DNA from: a virus
Direction: 5' to 3' (one strand)
DNA: 64,000 nucleotides
IMG/VR virus record: IMGVR_UViG_3300027969_003844
Location: 1-64,000 of that record
The notes beneath the pieces were generated by a model that saw only the letters and a program-made list of their open reading frames with translations, was not told the DNA's origin and made no database searches. Below, piece after piece: positions 31,642-39,462 of the stretch (the stretch's first letter is position 1; each line of letters begins with the position of its first letter). The position numbers and the translations under genes were made by a program.

Positions 31642-32021
31642 TTTTCTTCCTGTTTGTTAATATTAATAACTTCAATGCTACCATCAGCATATTCTACTTC
31701 TGTTGCAGGCCCAGTTGGAGTATCAATGGTCTTAGTTGCCACGACTGATGAAGCAAAATCAGTTTCAACAGGATTATGTTTTACAGGACTTAGATTATCG
31801 TCTGCCTTTAAACTAACCTTTTGGCTTTCGTTGTTTTTAATGTTAGAAGTTGCTCTAGAAATAGTTTGACTAGGAATTCTAACATTGCCCCTGGCATCAA
31901 TGATGTCACCACGGCCATTCATTGGTACATTACTAACGGCTCGCGTGTCTCCGTTCTGATCTGCAAACGCGGCCATATTAAATTCTTTACCGCGATGTGT
32001 TTTATACCTAGCATTTGTCAT
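31638..32021 (-). CDS. conserved phage hypothetical protein, 127 aa
   Basis: RYKTHRGKEFNMAAFADQNG and NVPMNGRGDIIDARGNVRI resemble a protein found in T4-like cyanophages; the C-terminal half is polar. Possibly virion-associated. ATGA overlap with the GroES-like gene. Confidence 0.6.
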   Translation of the reverse strand: MTNARYKTHRGKEFNMAAFADQNGDTRAVSNVPMNGRGDIIDARGNVRIPSQTISRATSNIKNNESQKVSLKADDNLSPVKHNPVETDFASSVVATKTIDTPTGPATEVEYADGSIEVININKQEEK

Positions 32022-32482
32022 CTAATAAATTCCTCTATTCCTAGTTTATACTTAATCGGATTAATCTGGTGTAGTCCTGCCAAAAATAATAGATACGAGC
32101 TAACCGAACTACCTCGTCCTACTCCCCATACAATCTTATTATCTTTTAATAATTGAACCAAATAAATCATAAAACGCAACACCGGAATCAGTCCTCTTTC
32201 AGCAAACAGCTCTAATTCTAGTGCTACACGTTCTGCCTCTTCTAATGTTGAAATGCGTTCAGCAAAATATAGTTCTAAATCTAAAGCTTGGTAATATTCT
32301 GGCATTGCCCAATGTGCAACTGCTGTTTCTGGCGCAGGTACTTCAGAAATAGAAAACAGTGGATTAATATTAAGCTTCTTACAACCTTCAAAATAATGTG
32401 TAAGAGATTCAATTTCAACTGTTAAGGGTCCTGCTTTATCTTGATACAATAACTCAACCAAGTCTGTGTCTTTCAAAATCAT
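32018..32482 (-). CDS. DnaE (DNA polymerase III alpha)-related fragment protein
   Basis: 154 aa. The C-terminal half WGVGRGSSVSSYLLFLAGLH then INPIKYKLGIEEFI aligns with the DnaE palm region (VGPGRGSA.GS..AY.LGIT..DP..Y.L.FERF). The downstream catalytic acidic motif PDIDxDF is missing, so it cannot polymerise DNA by itself. Clean start, stop and 4-nt overlap argue for a functional domain-sized gene rather than decay. Function unknown; perhaps a nucleotide- or DNA-end binding accessory. Confidence 0.75.
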   Translation of the reverse strand: MILKDTDLVELLYQDKAGPLTVEIESLTHYFEGCKKLNINPLFSISEVPAPETAVAHWAMPEYYQALDLELYFAERISTLEEAERVALELELFAERGLIPVLRFMIYLVQLLKDNKIVWGVGRGSSVSSYLLFLAGLHQINPIKYKLGIEEFIR

Positions 32483-32491
32483 ATCCGTGTG

Positions 32492-32716
32492 TTAAACAAT
32501 ACTGTCTTTAAAAGGATCATCATCTTTGTTGGCATCAAAGGATTTTTTATAACCCATCTCCCACATTGCGTGTCGAATTGCTTCAATATGACCTAGCAAT
32601 TGATTTACCACTTGCTGACTAGCACCAACAGAATATGCCGTATTGTACTTTTTATGAAGCTCTGCCTGTTTGGCCATAAGCTCGTCAAATGTCATTGAGT
32701 AATAGTGTGAATACAT
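32492..32716 (-). CDS. hypothetical protein, 74 aa
   Basis: MYSHYYSMTFDELMAKQAEL, helical hairpin with an acidic tail DDDPFKDSIV. Seen in similar form in T4-like phages near clamp loader genes; no function. Confidence 0.6.
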   Translation of the reverse strand: MYSHYYSMTFDELMAKQAELHKKYNTAYSVGASQQVVNQLLGHIEAIRHAMWEMGYKKSFDANKDDDPFKDSIV

Positions 32717-32718
32717 GA

Positions 32719-33057
32719 TCAGTAAGGATTAAAACTACTGCCACATCCACATGATGTTTGGGCATTTGGGTTATCAATAACAAAACGTGAACCTGTTAAG
32801 TCGTCCTTAAAGTCAATGGTAGCACTTGATAGATATTGCATACTCATTGAGTCAATGATTACACTAACTCCGTTCTGTTCAAATGTAAAGTCGTCTTCGT
32901 TTACATCTTCGTCAAATGTGAAGCCGTATTCCATACCTGAACAGCCTCCACCTTGCACAAAAATACGTAGTGCTTTTCCTGCTAACTCTGCATCTTGATT
33001 TGCAATGTTTTTAATTTGTGAAAATGCAGAATCTGTAATGTTTACTGAACCATTCAT
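32719..33057 (-). CDS. IscA/ErpA-family iron-sulfur carrier
   Basis: 112 aa. Cys ligands C39 ([12 protein letters not shown]), C103 and C105 (SCGCGSSF) are all conserved, so it should bind or deliver Fe-S clusters. The phage encodes several radical SAM enzymes that require [4Fe-4S], which makes a cluster carrier meaningful. Similar genes exist in marine T4-like phages. Confidence 0.92.
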   Translation of the reverse strand: MNGSVNITDSAFSQIKNIANQDAELAGKALRIFVQGGGCSGMEYGFTFDEDVNEDDFTFEQNGVSVIIDSMSMQYLSSATIDFKDDLTGSRFVIDNPNAQTSCGCGSSFNPY

Positions 33058-33058
33058 A

Positions 33059-33268
33059 TTATGACCTTATGATAATTTTAATTAACTCTTCTTTGCTCTT
33101 TCTGGAGTTGAAGCTAATGTCATACTTATGTGCATAAGCAATAACTTCTTTCTTCGTGAGCGTATTTAAATGTTCTTCACTGTGTCGAGGACCCACTGTA
33201 ATAGTTTCACTGACTACCGCATCATTGACATCAACTTGTTTACCTAAAAACGATTTAATATTATTCAT
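33059..33268 (-). CDS. hypothetical protein, 69 aa
   Basis: ATG 33268 overlaps the upstream stop as [20 protein letters not shown]; the C-terminal half [18 protein letters not shown]...SKEELI resembles a SAP/HeH-like DNA-binding helix pair. Function unknown. Confidence 0.6.
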   Translation of the reverse strand: MNNIKSFLGKQVDVNDAVVSETITVGPRHSEEHLNTLTKKEVIAYAHKYDISFNSRKSKEELIKIIIRS

Positions 33269-33540
33269 GATATCCATTTCAAATCTGAATTAGTAGTTTC
33301 TAATGATAGTTCTTCTACAAATGCTTCTTCTTTGCTTTCAAATAAGAGAAAAGGAGCGGAGTGTGCTTCATTGGTATAAAATCCCCAACCTACCCACCTT
33401 TTGCATCTTTCACTTAAATTGTCTATTAACTCAAAAGGAACACCATCTAGGGGTAATCCAATGGCCCACACTTGATCTGGTCTATCAAACTGGCATTGAC
33501 TATACGACTGATCTAGCGAGGACAATTGGATATATTTCAT
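33265..33540 (-). CDS. hypothetical protein, 91 aa
   Basis: MKYIQLSSLDQSYSQCQFDR; Trp-rich core (RWVGWGFYTN). Sits next to the QueD-like gene without a gap. Not recognised. Confidence 0.6.
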   Translation of the reverse strand: MKYIQLSSLDQSYSQCQFDRPDQVWAIGLPLDGVPFELIDNLSERCKRWVGWGFYTNEAHSAPFLLFESKEEAFVEELSLETTNSDLKWIS

Positions 33541-34056
33541 TTAGCCTTCGTAAGTAGCAGAGTTGGCACCATGCTCAAATACTTCAACTGATTTAATTTT
33601 TACAGTTGGATTGATTGGATATCGCATGTCACCGCTTGCAAGTAATTCTGCCATCTTATCATAACACAGCTTGGCAAACATTTCACACCCTACACCAGGC
33701 ACAATTCTTAAATCACACAAGGCGCCGCGCTCATATGGGACTGTGCTTTCTGGATTAGGTGAGCCCATGTTAACAATACTATTCATTTCTTTGAAGAATG
33801 CCAACATTGGATCGTCTTCGGCAACTACCAAAGTATGGTCAAACATGTAGTCTGCCCAGGCTTTGAATTCTTTAAGTCCACCAAAGTCCATGCACCAGTT
33901 TTTATCGTCTAATGTATCGCATTCAAATACAAGCTTGATGCCAATTGAATATCCATGCAAAGTTGAGCAATGCGAGTGTGATGCTCTCCACTGCCTAAAA
34001 CAGCATGATAAGCCGCGATCGTTTCCGTAAGTTTTTGTTGAGTAAAATTTTGCCAT
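33541..34056 (-). CDS. QueD/6-pyruvoyl-tetrahydropterin synthase-like protein
   Basis: 171 aa from ATG 34056 with AAAGGAG upstream. H27 and C30 (RASHSHC), LHGY (33-36), MDFGGLK, FDHTLV and VEVFEHGANSATY follow the PTPS/QueD order. In classical enzymes LHGH supplies two zinc His; here the second is Tyr36, so metal binding or chemistry may be altered. Phage relatives with HGY exist. Possible link to 7-deazaguanine or pterin synthesis; no QueC, QueE or FolE in the window. Confidence 0.8.
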   Translation of the reverse strand: MAKFYSTKTYGNDRGLSCCFRQWRASHSHCSTLHGYSIGIKLVFECDTLDDKNWCMDFGGLKEFKAWADYMFDHTLVVAEDDPMLAFFKEMNSIVNMGSPNPESTVPYERGALCDLRIVPGVGCEMFAKLCYDKMAELLASGDMRYPINPTVKIKSVEVFEHGANSATYEG

Positions 34057-34140
34057 TGTTATCTCCTTTAGATTTAGCAATGACGGCAGAGTTTATTAAT
34101 CGGGATGACGCCTGAGACCGATACAGTATATATCATGAAT
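34057..34140 (-). promoter_or_regulatory. 84-nt leader with hairpin before the QueD-like gene
   Basis: An unusually long gap in this operon. On the minus strand ATCGG pairs CCCGAT around a 13-14 nt loop (TCTCAGGCGTCATC) and an A-rich tail TAATAAACTCTGCC follows, with TGCC able to pair GGCG in the loop. This recalls the H-type pseudoknot of preQ1-I riboswitches but deviates from their consensus. Treated as an unproven regulatory leader. Confidence 0.3.
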
Positions 34141-34734
34141 TTATCTTGATGGTAACTCGTTAATGCCAAGACTAGAAAAGGCACGTTGTACTCCGACTAC
34201 CTGGCTCCAGCAGTCCCATAGCGCATGATGGGCGGCAGTTCGAGGACGTTCCAGTCCCGGCACCAATGCATACAGTGTACGTGCATCACGAGCTTGCCAG
34301 TAATTCCATGCAACACCTCGCTTGAGTTCTCGGCTAAAATGTTCTAGAATATTCAAGTCAAAGCCAGTACCATTAGCCCAAATAGCGTCAACTCCACCAC
34401 ACCACTTATGAAAGTCACGTAAGACTTCGGCCAACGGTTGACGATCTTCTTCAGCAAATGCTTCAGCTCTTACTTCTTCGCTTTGTTTACTCCACCATTC
34501 AAGTGTAGCATCATCAATAACATGGTCAGTGCCTTCAAAGCTTTCAAAGCTTAGACGACGATAAAAGCTGTCCATCTTATTTGGACCATTTAATACACTA
34601 TCATCTGCCCAGGGGTTGAAACGAACAGCACCGATAGTAAGCATTAGACTATTTGGTTTTGTTCCCAATGTTTCCAAGTCAACCATAACGTGATTGCCAG
34701 GATTATCAAAATTAAACATCTTGTTTTGCATCAT
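34141..34734 (-). CDS. DEDD-type 3'-5' exonuclease (DexA-like)
   Basis: 197 aa. Exo I VMVDLETLG (D-x-E), LMLTIGAVRF, Exo II IWANGTGFDLNILEHF, Exo III HHALWDCWSQ (H-x4-D). Similar to T4 DexA and exodeoxyribonuclease VIII-type enzymes, which trim DNA 3' ends. Overlaps the AbrB-like gene by 23 nt. Confidence 0.85.
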   Translation of the reverse strand: MMQNKMFNFDNPGNHVMVDLETLGTKPNSLMLTIGAVRFNPWADDSVLNGPNKMDSFYRRLSFESFEGTDHVIDDATLEWWSKQSEEVRAEAFAEEDRQPLAEVLRDFHKWCGGVDAIWANGTGFDLNILEHFSRELKRGVAWNYWQARDARTLYALVPGLERPRTAAHHALWDCWSQVVGVQRAFSSLGINELPSR

Positions 34735-34897
34735 TGGTAACTTCTTTCTTTGTTAACGACCAAGAGCCATCTTTGTTGTCAATCCAAGTTAATGTATCAC
34801 CAGATTGCCATCCTTGCATCTCTAAGAGATCTGGTGGTAAAGGTAGAAGAAGATCGCCAGTGTCAGGATCTTCTTCTACTGTAATAGTCCATTTCAT
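34712..34897 (-). CDS. AbrB/SpoVT-like small protein, 61 aa
   Basis: MKWTITVEEDPDTGDLLLPL, then PPDLLEMQGWQSGDTLTWID and GSWSLTK: the swapped-hairpin barrel pattern of antitoxin-type AbrB proteins, also found alone in phages. Likely DNA or protein binding. No toxin gene adjacent. Confidence 0.55.
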   Translation of the reverse strand: MKWTITVEEDPDTGDLLLPLPPDLLEMQGWQSGDTLTWIDNKDGSWSLTKKEVTNDAKQDV

Positions 34898-35106
34898 GAT
34901 AGTAATCCGGCAGCAAGAGTTTTAATCTCGTCTTCCGTTAAGAAGTAATTGTACACGCTAGAAATGTATACATCACCATTTGTATCAAGTGATTCTTGCA
35001 GAAAGTCAACACTGTATAAAGTGTCCGGGTTCATGCATTTCTTTACTTTAACAGTTAGTTTAAAGGCAACTTCGTCTTTAACTACAAATTCTTTATCAGT
35101 AATCAT
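34894..35106 (-). CDS. hypothetical protein, 70 aa
   Basis: MITDKEFVVKDEVAFKLTVK; beta-rich with a short C-terminal helix. ATGA overlaps with both neighbours. Not recognised. Confidence 0.55.
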   Translation of the reverse strand: MITDKEFVVKDEVAFKLTVKVKKCMNPDTLYSVDFLQESLDTNGDVYISSVYNYFLTEDEIKTLAAGLLS

Positions 35107-35324
35107 TTTATTGTATTTCCATTAAAATCTACGTTTGAAAGTATATGAGGATTTTCTTTTGCAAAACTTTCAAGTTCGTATGTGTTAGGATAATGTCGCA
35201 TAATCCAACGTGCTCGATCTCTGATCGCACCAGGAACCCTAGGGGTTACTTGTGGTATCAATAAATCCTCAATTAGTTTTAAGCCTTCTACCATTGCACG
35301 GTAGCGTTCATCTGGCATTGTCAT
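35103..35324 (-). CDS. BPSL0761-family-like protein, 73 aa
   Basis: MTMPDERYRAMVEGLKLIED, then TPRVPGAIRDRARWIMRHYPN, matching the BPSL0761 family pattern (TxPxERxRAL...VPxxIRxxAxxxLRHYP), known mainly from Burkholderia and relatives. GAGGGG precedes the start. Supports a betaproteobacterial host. Promoter at 35347-35375. Confidence 0.65.
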   Translation of the reverse strand: MTMPDERYRAMVEGLKLIEDLLIPQVTPRVPGAIRDRARWIMRHYPNTYELESFAKENPHILSNVDFNGNTIK

Positions 35325-35346
35325 TTAATGACCCCTCGTTTTCTTA

Positions 35347-35375
35347 AGTATAATAGTATTTGTCTTTAAATGCAA
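35347..35375 (-). promoter_or_regulatory. sigma70-type promoter, TTGCAT-17-TATACT
   Basis: -35 TTGCAT (35370-35375), 17 bp, -10 TATACT (35347-35352), leader about 17-20 nt including GAGGGG before ATG 35324. It also separates this operon from the unknown 281-aa gene. Confidence 0.65.
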
Positions 35376-35391
35376 TACCATATTTGACCTT

Positions 35392-36237
35392 TTATGTCCA
35401 TAAACTATCTCTTGCTTTAATTAAGCGGATCATCATGGCTTCGTCTTCTTTTTCATAAGCGGCTTCAATCTTTTGTAGCAGTTTGTGAGCCTTATCTTGT
35501 GCTTTTTTAAGTGCAGGATCTGTGGGAGTACTAAAACTCAGCTTGCCACCATTGGCAATACGACTTGCTTCGCATGCCTCAGTCCATCCACTGGCATCAT
35601 AAGGATCGGGACGATTAGGATAAACAGTGGTCCACCATGTGTACAGTTCTTTGATTTCTTTTGCACGGATGGCTTGACCAGTAGGCTTACCATGATTAGG
35701 ATCAGTTTCTTCCACTCCCCAGTCTGTTCCCATTGTTAAGGTCATTGCCCAGTCAAGATGATCAAGACCTGCTTGGGGACAACGCCATGTGCGCCAGCGG
35801 AACCAACCACTTGCCCAAAATGGAGCATTGTACTTTGCTCGGTCTTCTTTACTGCCCCACGCAATATGGCTCCATGCTTGTTCTACTTCAACAAAATCAA
35901 CCAGCTCATTGAATAAGCAAGGCAAAAAGCGGTTCCCCACGTCGCACCATTGACCCGGTTTAATATCCCGGGCATGAGCGGTAAGACCATGAGTACGAGT
36001 AACCCAACGGTTGTTAATGTAGTATTTGATATCATATATTTTCCTTACAGGCCATGTTACGAAATCTTGGATGTAACCTAGACCTTCTTCGGCTAACCAG
36101 TATCGAAAGTTGTGTTTCATTTGTGCCTGGGTTGTCCAGTCATCCCATTCTTCACTTGTGCCGGCACTGAGCTTTTTAGTGCCACGAAGCCAGTCTGCAA
36201 AAGGACTGCAACTCCAATATCTTGAATGATGTGCCAT
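35392..36237 (-). CDS. hypothetical protein, 281 aa
   Basis: Trp-rich soluble protein starting MAHHSRYWSCSPFADWLRGT; conserved-looking blocks YWLAEEGLGYIQDFV and FASRRWRTWRC-like WFRWRTWRCPQ. Found in other phages without function. ATG 36237 follows the Bax-inhibitor stop by 1 nt (a TTG at 36255 is the longer option). Confidence 0.65.
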   Translation of the reverse strand: MAHHSRYWSCSPFADWLRGTKKLSAGTSEEWDDWTTQAQMKHNFRYWLAEEGLGYIQDFVTWPVRKIYDIKYYINNRWVTRTHGLTAHARDIKPGQWCDVGNRFLPCLFNELVDFVEVEQAWSHIAWGSKEDRAKYNAPFWASGWFRWRTWRCPQAGLDHLDWAMTLTMGTDWGVEETDPNHGKPTGQAIRAKEIKELYTWWTTVYPNRPDPYDASGWTEACEASRIANGGKLSFSTPTDPALKKAQDKAHKLLQKIEAAYEKEDEAMMIRLIKARDSLWT

Positions 36238-36238
36238 T

Positions 36239-36910
36239 TTATTTTCTGTCGCCAAACAGTTGTAGTAAGTTTAAGAACAAGTTGATAAAGTTCATGTACA
36301 GTGAAAGTGCTCCAAAGATTTCTTCCCTACCAGTTTCTGTATCATGTGAAACAATTTCACGAATACTTTGCGTATCGTATGCAGTTAGTCCCATGAAGAT
36401 AATGATAGCTAATGCACTAATGACCATTTGCATTACTGTGCTACCAATAAAAATATTAATGATGCTGGCAATCACAATAGCAATAAGTCCAACAAACATC
36501 ATTTGACCAAGTGAGCTTAAATCTTTCTTGGTAAAGTATCCGTAAGCACTCATGGTACCAAATAACACTGCCGCACCCATAAAGGCTGTAAAGATACTGC
36601 CCATTGTGAATACTGCAAAGATTGTAGCAAAACTCAAGCCCATTAATGCGGCAAAGCCATGCAAGAATACTTGTAATCCACCTTTGCCCAAGTTATCAGA
36701 AGCAAATGTAAGACCAAGCATTGCCACCAATGGTGCAAACATTACAATCCATTTCATTACACCAGTAAAAAAGAACTCTAGTAGTTCTGGTGTAGTACCT
36801 ACCAAGTAACTGACAATCATGCTGGTAACAACTGCCAGGCTCATGTGTCCATATACACGGCCCATAGCTTCATTGATACCACTGGCTGAACGATAAGTTG
36901 TTGCGTACAT
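36239..36910 (-). CDS. Bax inhibitor-1 / YccA-family membrane protein
   Basis: 223 aa with seven hydrophobic helices, the family size. Starts MYATTYRSASGINEAMGRVY; IIIFMGLTAYDTQSIREI is the family's C-terminal signature with the pH-sensing Asp, and it ends FINLFLNLLQLFG. In bacteria YccA modulates FtsH; a phage copy could protect phage membrane proteins or restrain lysis. AAGGGG precedes the start. Confidence 0.9.
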   Translation of the reverse strand: MYATTYRSASGINEAMGRVYGHMSLAVVTSMIVSYLVGTTPELLEFFFTGVMKWIVMFAPLVAMLGLTFASDNLGKGGLQVFLHGFAALMGLSFATIFAVFTMGSIFTAFMGAAVLFGTMSAYGYFTKKDLSSLGQMMFVGLIAIVIASIINIFIGSTVMQMVISALAIIIFMGLTAYDTQSIREIVSHDTETGREEIFGALSLYMNFINLFLNLLQLFGDRK

Positions 36911-36922
36911 TTCAATCCCCTT

Positions 36923-37432
36923 TTAATCAATTTGGTTAACAATCACACCGGCTTGCTTTAAAAAGTCAACACCAAGACTGTTACGATAGTTATCACGATA
37001 AAATACTTGTCTAATACCACTTTGGTATATCAGCTTGGCACATTCGATGCAAGGTGAGTGTGTTACAAATAACACTGCATCTTCAGCACTTTCCGGACTG
37101 CGAGCCACCTTGGCAATTGCATTGGCTTCTGCATGAAGAACCTCTGGTTTGGTTTTTAACCCATATCGTACATTACGGCCTGCACCTTCGTGCCATCCTT
37201 CGTAAGGATAATTTTCGTTAAACTCTTCAGGGTCAATCCAACCACCTGCACCAGTATCGTATACTCGATCCTCACAGGTATTATCCCAACCGCTTGGCAT
37301 ACCATTATAACCAATGCTGATAATGCGATCGTCTTTGACAATGATACTACCAACTTGCAATCGAACTGCTGTAGAAAGACTTGCATAGTTCTCAGCAGTC
37401 TTCATATGTGCTTTGATGATTTTTGGTTTCAT
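36923..37432 (-). CDS. deoxycytidylate deaminase
   Basis: 169 aa. Zinc site H100 and E102 (LHAEANAI) plus C128 and C131 (SPCIECA). GYNGMPSGWDNTCE fits the substrate loop. Converts dCMP to dUMP for dTTP synthesis. Its ATG lies 6 nt after a TATAAT box without any Shine-Dalgarno: predicted leaderless. Confidence 0.92.
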   Translation of the reverse strand: MKPKIIKAHMKTAENYASLSTAVRLQVGSIIVKDDRIISIGYNGMPSGWDNTCEDRVYDTGAGGWIDPEEFNENYPYEGWHEGAGRNVRYGLKTKPEVLHAEANAIAKVARSPESAEDAVLFVTHSPCIECAKLIYQSGIRQVFYRDNYRNSLGVDFLKQAGVIVNQID

Positions 37433-37438
37433 GATAGT

Positions 37439-37467
37439 ATTATAGTTGATTGCCTAGCATAAGTCAA
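37439..37467 (-). promoter_or_regulatory. sigma70-type promoter, TTGACT-17-TATAAT, leaderless start
   Basis: -35 TTGACT (37462-37467), 17 bp, -10 TATAAT (37439-37444), then ACTATC and ATG 37432. Confidence 0.88.
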
Positions 37468-37479
37468 TTACATGATTGA

Positions 37480-37809
37480 TTAAACAATTACTGATTTTTC
37501 CTTTTTTAATTTATAAAGGCTTGTACCCTTTTCCCTTACTAGATCGGCCACTGCCTGTGGCGTTTCTTCCCAAAGTTTTTTCATTTCTTCATATGCATAG
37601 TCTTCTGCGGTATCATATGCCCATACTTCCGGAAAGCGTTGGTGGTTGGCCTTTGCTCGCAGTATCATCATATTGACATGCTTATTACCCTTCTTGGCTG
37701 GATTCTTGCCCGACAGCACAGCAATCATGTCATCGCTTTTAAGGTCGTCCCAAGGTATAAGTGTATCAACTCCCAACGTATCAAATAATACAATCCATTG
37801 TTTGGCCAT
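37480..37809 (-). CDS. hypothetical protein, 109 aa
   Basis: MAKQWIVLFDTLGVDTLIPW; alpha/beta. Start overlaps the upstream stop as TGATG. Known in phages without function. Confidence 0.6.
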   Translation of the reverse strand: MAKQWIVLFDTLGVDTLIPWDDLKSDDMIAVLSGKNPAKKGNKHVNMMILRAKANHQRFPEVWAYDTAEDYAYEEMKKLWEETPQAVADLVREKGTSLYKLKKEKSVIV

Positions 37810-38015
37810 CAATAATCTCCAGAGTCGGTGCCTTTGAGAATACGTACAGCACGTTCAAGGCCTTCTAGGTTTGGCTCAACATTTCTTAGTAATGTGTTAC
37901 CAGTTCTTTCATTATAAATTGCTAGAGACTTGCCAGACGTATTCTCTAATCCGTCAACCAAAATCAACTGCATGTCGCCGTGACTGACAAGGGTTTGAAA
38001 TTTGTAATCTTTCAT
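37809..38015 (-). CDS. hypothetical protein, 68 aa
   Basis: MKDYKFQTLVSHGDMQLILV, beta-rich with a C-terminal helix (GLERAVRILKG). ATGA overlap upstream. Not recognised. Confidence 0.6.
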   Translation of the reverse strand: MKDYKFQTLVSHGDMQLILVDGLENTSGKSLAIYNERTGNTLLRNVEPNLEGLERAVRILKGTDSGDY

Positions 38016-38308
38016 TTTACAATCTCCGTACTGTTGGATTCAACAATGATTCCCTTTGAACCTGGAAATCTTTTACCAAAATTATCGTTAAGTTCTTTGA
38101 TGTCTTTGCCCTGACATACAAATTCTTCAGTGACTGCATTATAAGCAATTTGTGAACCATTATGGGGTTCAATCCGTAGAAAAATAAACTTGTTCAGCAT
38201 TTTTTCGAGTAGAGCCTGATATTCCATTGCATTTGCTTGCAAACGAATGTACCAAGCTATTAAAACAAAGAATACAAGCACCACGACAAGAATAAATTCT
38301 ATGGACAA
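38012..38308 (-). CDS. membrane-anchored hypothetical protein, 98 aa
   Basis: N-terminal transmembrane helix FILVVVLVFFVLIAWYI, coiled-coil-like linker, then a soluble beta domain. Similar proteins are found in T4-like marine phages; role unknown. Confidence 0.6.
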   Translation of the reverse strand: MSIEFILVVVLVFFVLIAWYIRLQANAMEYQALLEKMLNKFIFLRIEPHNGSQIAYNAVTEEFVCQGKDIKELNDNFGKRFPGSKGIIVESNSTEIVK

Positions 38309-38310
38309 GA

Positions 38311-38586
38311 TTATGCAACCTTTACACTAATGACGTTTTCAACACGAAAGCTACGCCATGCTTGCTTATCAGTACACCATACACTCATTACTTCGGGTTT
38401 GAACAATTTTGTCTTATGGTGTTCAGTCACAGCAGGTGGCGGCATTAGACTAGTATCAAGTGTGCATGGCATTTCTCGTTTTGTACCATCTACTTTGGTA
38501 AACTCAATGATACAGGTTTTATTTTTAATTTCATTTAGAATAATAGCACGACGTTGTGTGATATCTTCTGTTGTAAATGTAATCAT
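38311..38586 (-). CDS. DUF2693-like small protein, 91 aa
   Basis: CIIEFTKVDGTKREMPCTL and AWRSFRVENVISVKV fit the SH3-like phage DUF2693 family (F.K.DG..R.M.CTL...SFR...I...). T4-like phages carry several copies; likely binds nucleic acid or a host factor. TAATG-type overlap region with the previous gene. Confidence 0.65.
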   Translation of the reverse strand: MITFTTEDITQRRAIILNEIKNKTCIIEFTKVDGTKREMPCTLDTSLMPPPAVTEHHKTKLFKPEVMSVWCTDKQAWRSFRVENVISVKVA

Positions 38587-38900
38587 TATTTGTGCTCCTT
38601 TAAAAGATTACGTAGCATTTCATATTCGTTTCTAGCTTCATCTAGATTTGGATACTTCTTACATAAGTCATCAAGTTCCGCTTCCTCAGCCTTCTTTTTG
38701 TTAATCCAGTTTTTCATTTCTTGTAATTCGACATTAAACGAAATATTAACAGTAGCACCATGAAGATCCTCCGAACGTTCTCCGTTTACAACCTTAAACT
38801 TTTGTTGATTGCCGTCCCAAAAAACTACTCCACTACCATACGGTCCAGGTGCTCCGGTTTGTGAAACTATTAAATCAGCTGATGAAATATATTTTATCAT
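38586..38900 (-). CDS. hypothetical protein, 104 aa
   Basis: ATG 38900 lies a few nt after the upstream stop. Beta N-terminus (KYISSADLIVSQTGAPG) and C-terminal charged helix (KNWINKKKAEEAELDDL). Function unknown. Confidence 0.55.
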   Translation of the reverse strand: MIKYISSADLIVSQTGAPGPYGSGVVFWDGNQQKFKVVNGERSEDLHGATVNISFNVELQEMKNWINKKKAEEAELDDLCKKYPNLDEARNEYEMLRNLLKEHK

Positions 38901-38904
38901 TTTA

Positions 38905-39462
38905 CTATACAATTCCGAAAAAGTCAAAGTGATTTTGTAAGGTCCAATCAGACATATCTGTAATTGGTTGTCCGTTATATGTGGTAAATTTAGAGTTCAA
39001 TACAGCATACCGACGGAAGAAAAACCAATTGTCTGCATTGGTCGATACCAACCCATTTTCGGTCAGAGTTTTATCGCTGGTTCTTTTTACCAAACAAGTA
39101 GGGGTATTTAGAGCCTGCTTAATTGTAATACGTCCTTCAATCAACAGATCTCTAACCGAGCTGGCAGGGATTACATGTTCAAATGTACTGTCAGCTTCAA
39201 CTACGCCTACTTCTCTGTAGTGGCTACCAATATTGCCTTGAATGGCATACTTGTGGTAACGTCTAACATGATGATCGATGCTATCTCTAATCAGCCGCGC
39301 CCGCATGTCGTCACTGAATACAGTATTACGATACATGTCAACCAAGCGATCAAGTTCGCTGGTAGTAAATTCTTCACACTGACTATATGCATCTGCGTTA
39401 CGTTGTACTCGTTTATAGACTTTTTCGTTAAACGAATCTATTGTTTCTTTAAGCGAGCTCAT
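38905..39462 (-). CDS. hypothetical protein, possible His-Me finger nuclease, 185 aa
   Basis: MSSLKETIDSFNEKV; helical N-terminal half; then STFEHVIPASSVRDLL and LNTPTCLVKRTSDKTL, an arrangement resembling the EHVIP strand-helix of HNH-like nucleases, but no zinc Cys pairs. Function tentative. TAATG overlap with the 388-aa gene. Confidence 0.5.
   Translation of the reverse strand: MSSLKETIDSFNEKVYKRVQRNADAYSQCEEFTTSELDRLVDMYRNTVFSDDMRARLIRDSIDHHVRRYHKYAIQGNIGSHYREVGVVEADSTFEHVIPASSVRDLLIEGRITIKQALNTPTCLVKRTSDKTLTENGLVSTNADNWFFFRRYAVLNSKFTTYNGQPITDMSDWTLQNHFDFFGIV

Noticed and set aside
34057-34140. Firm call of a preQ1 riboswitch
   Set aside because: Loop and tail sequences deviate from the consensus and the proposed second helix has only four pairs including a wobble; kept only as a low-confidence leader element.
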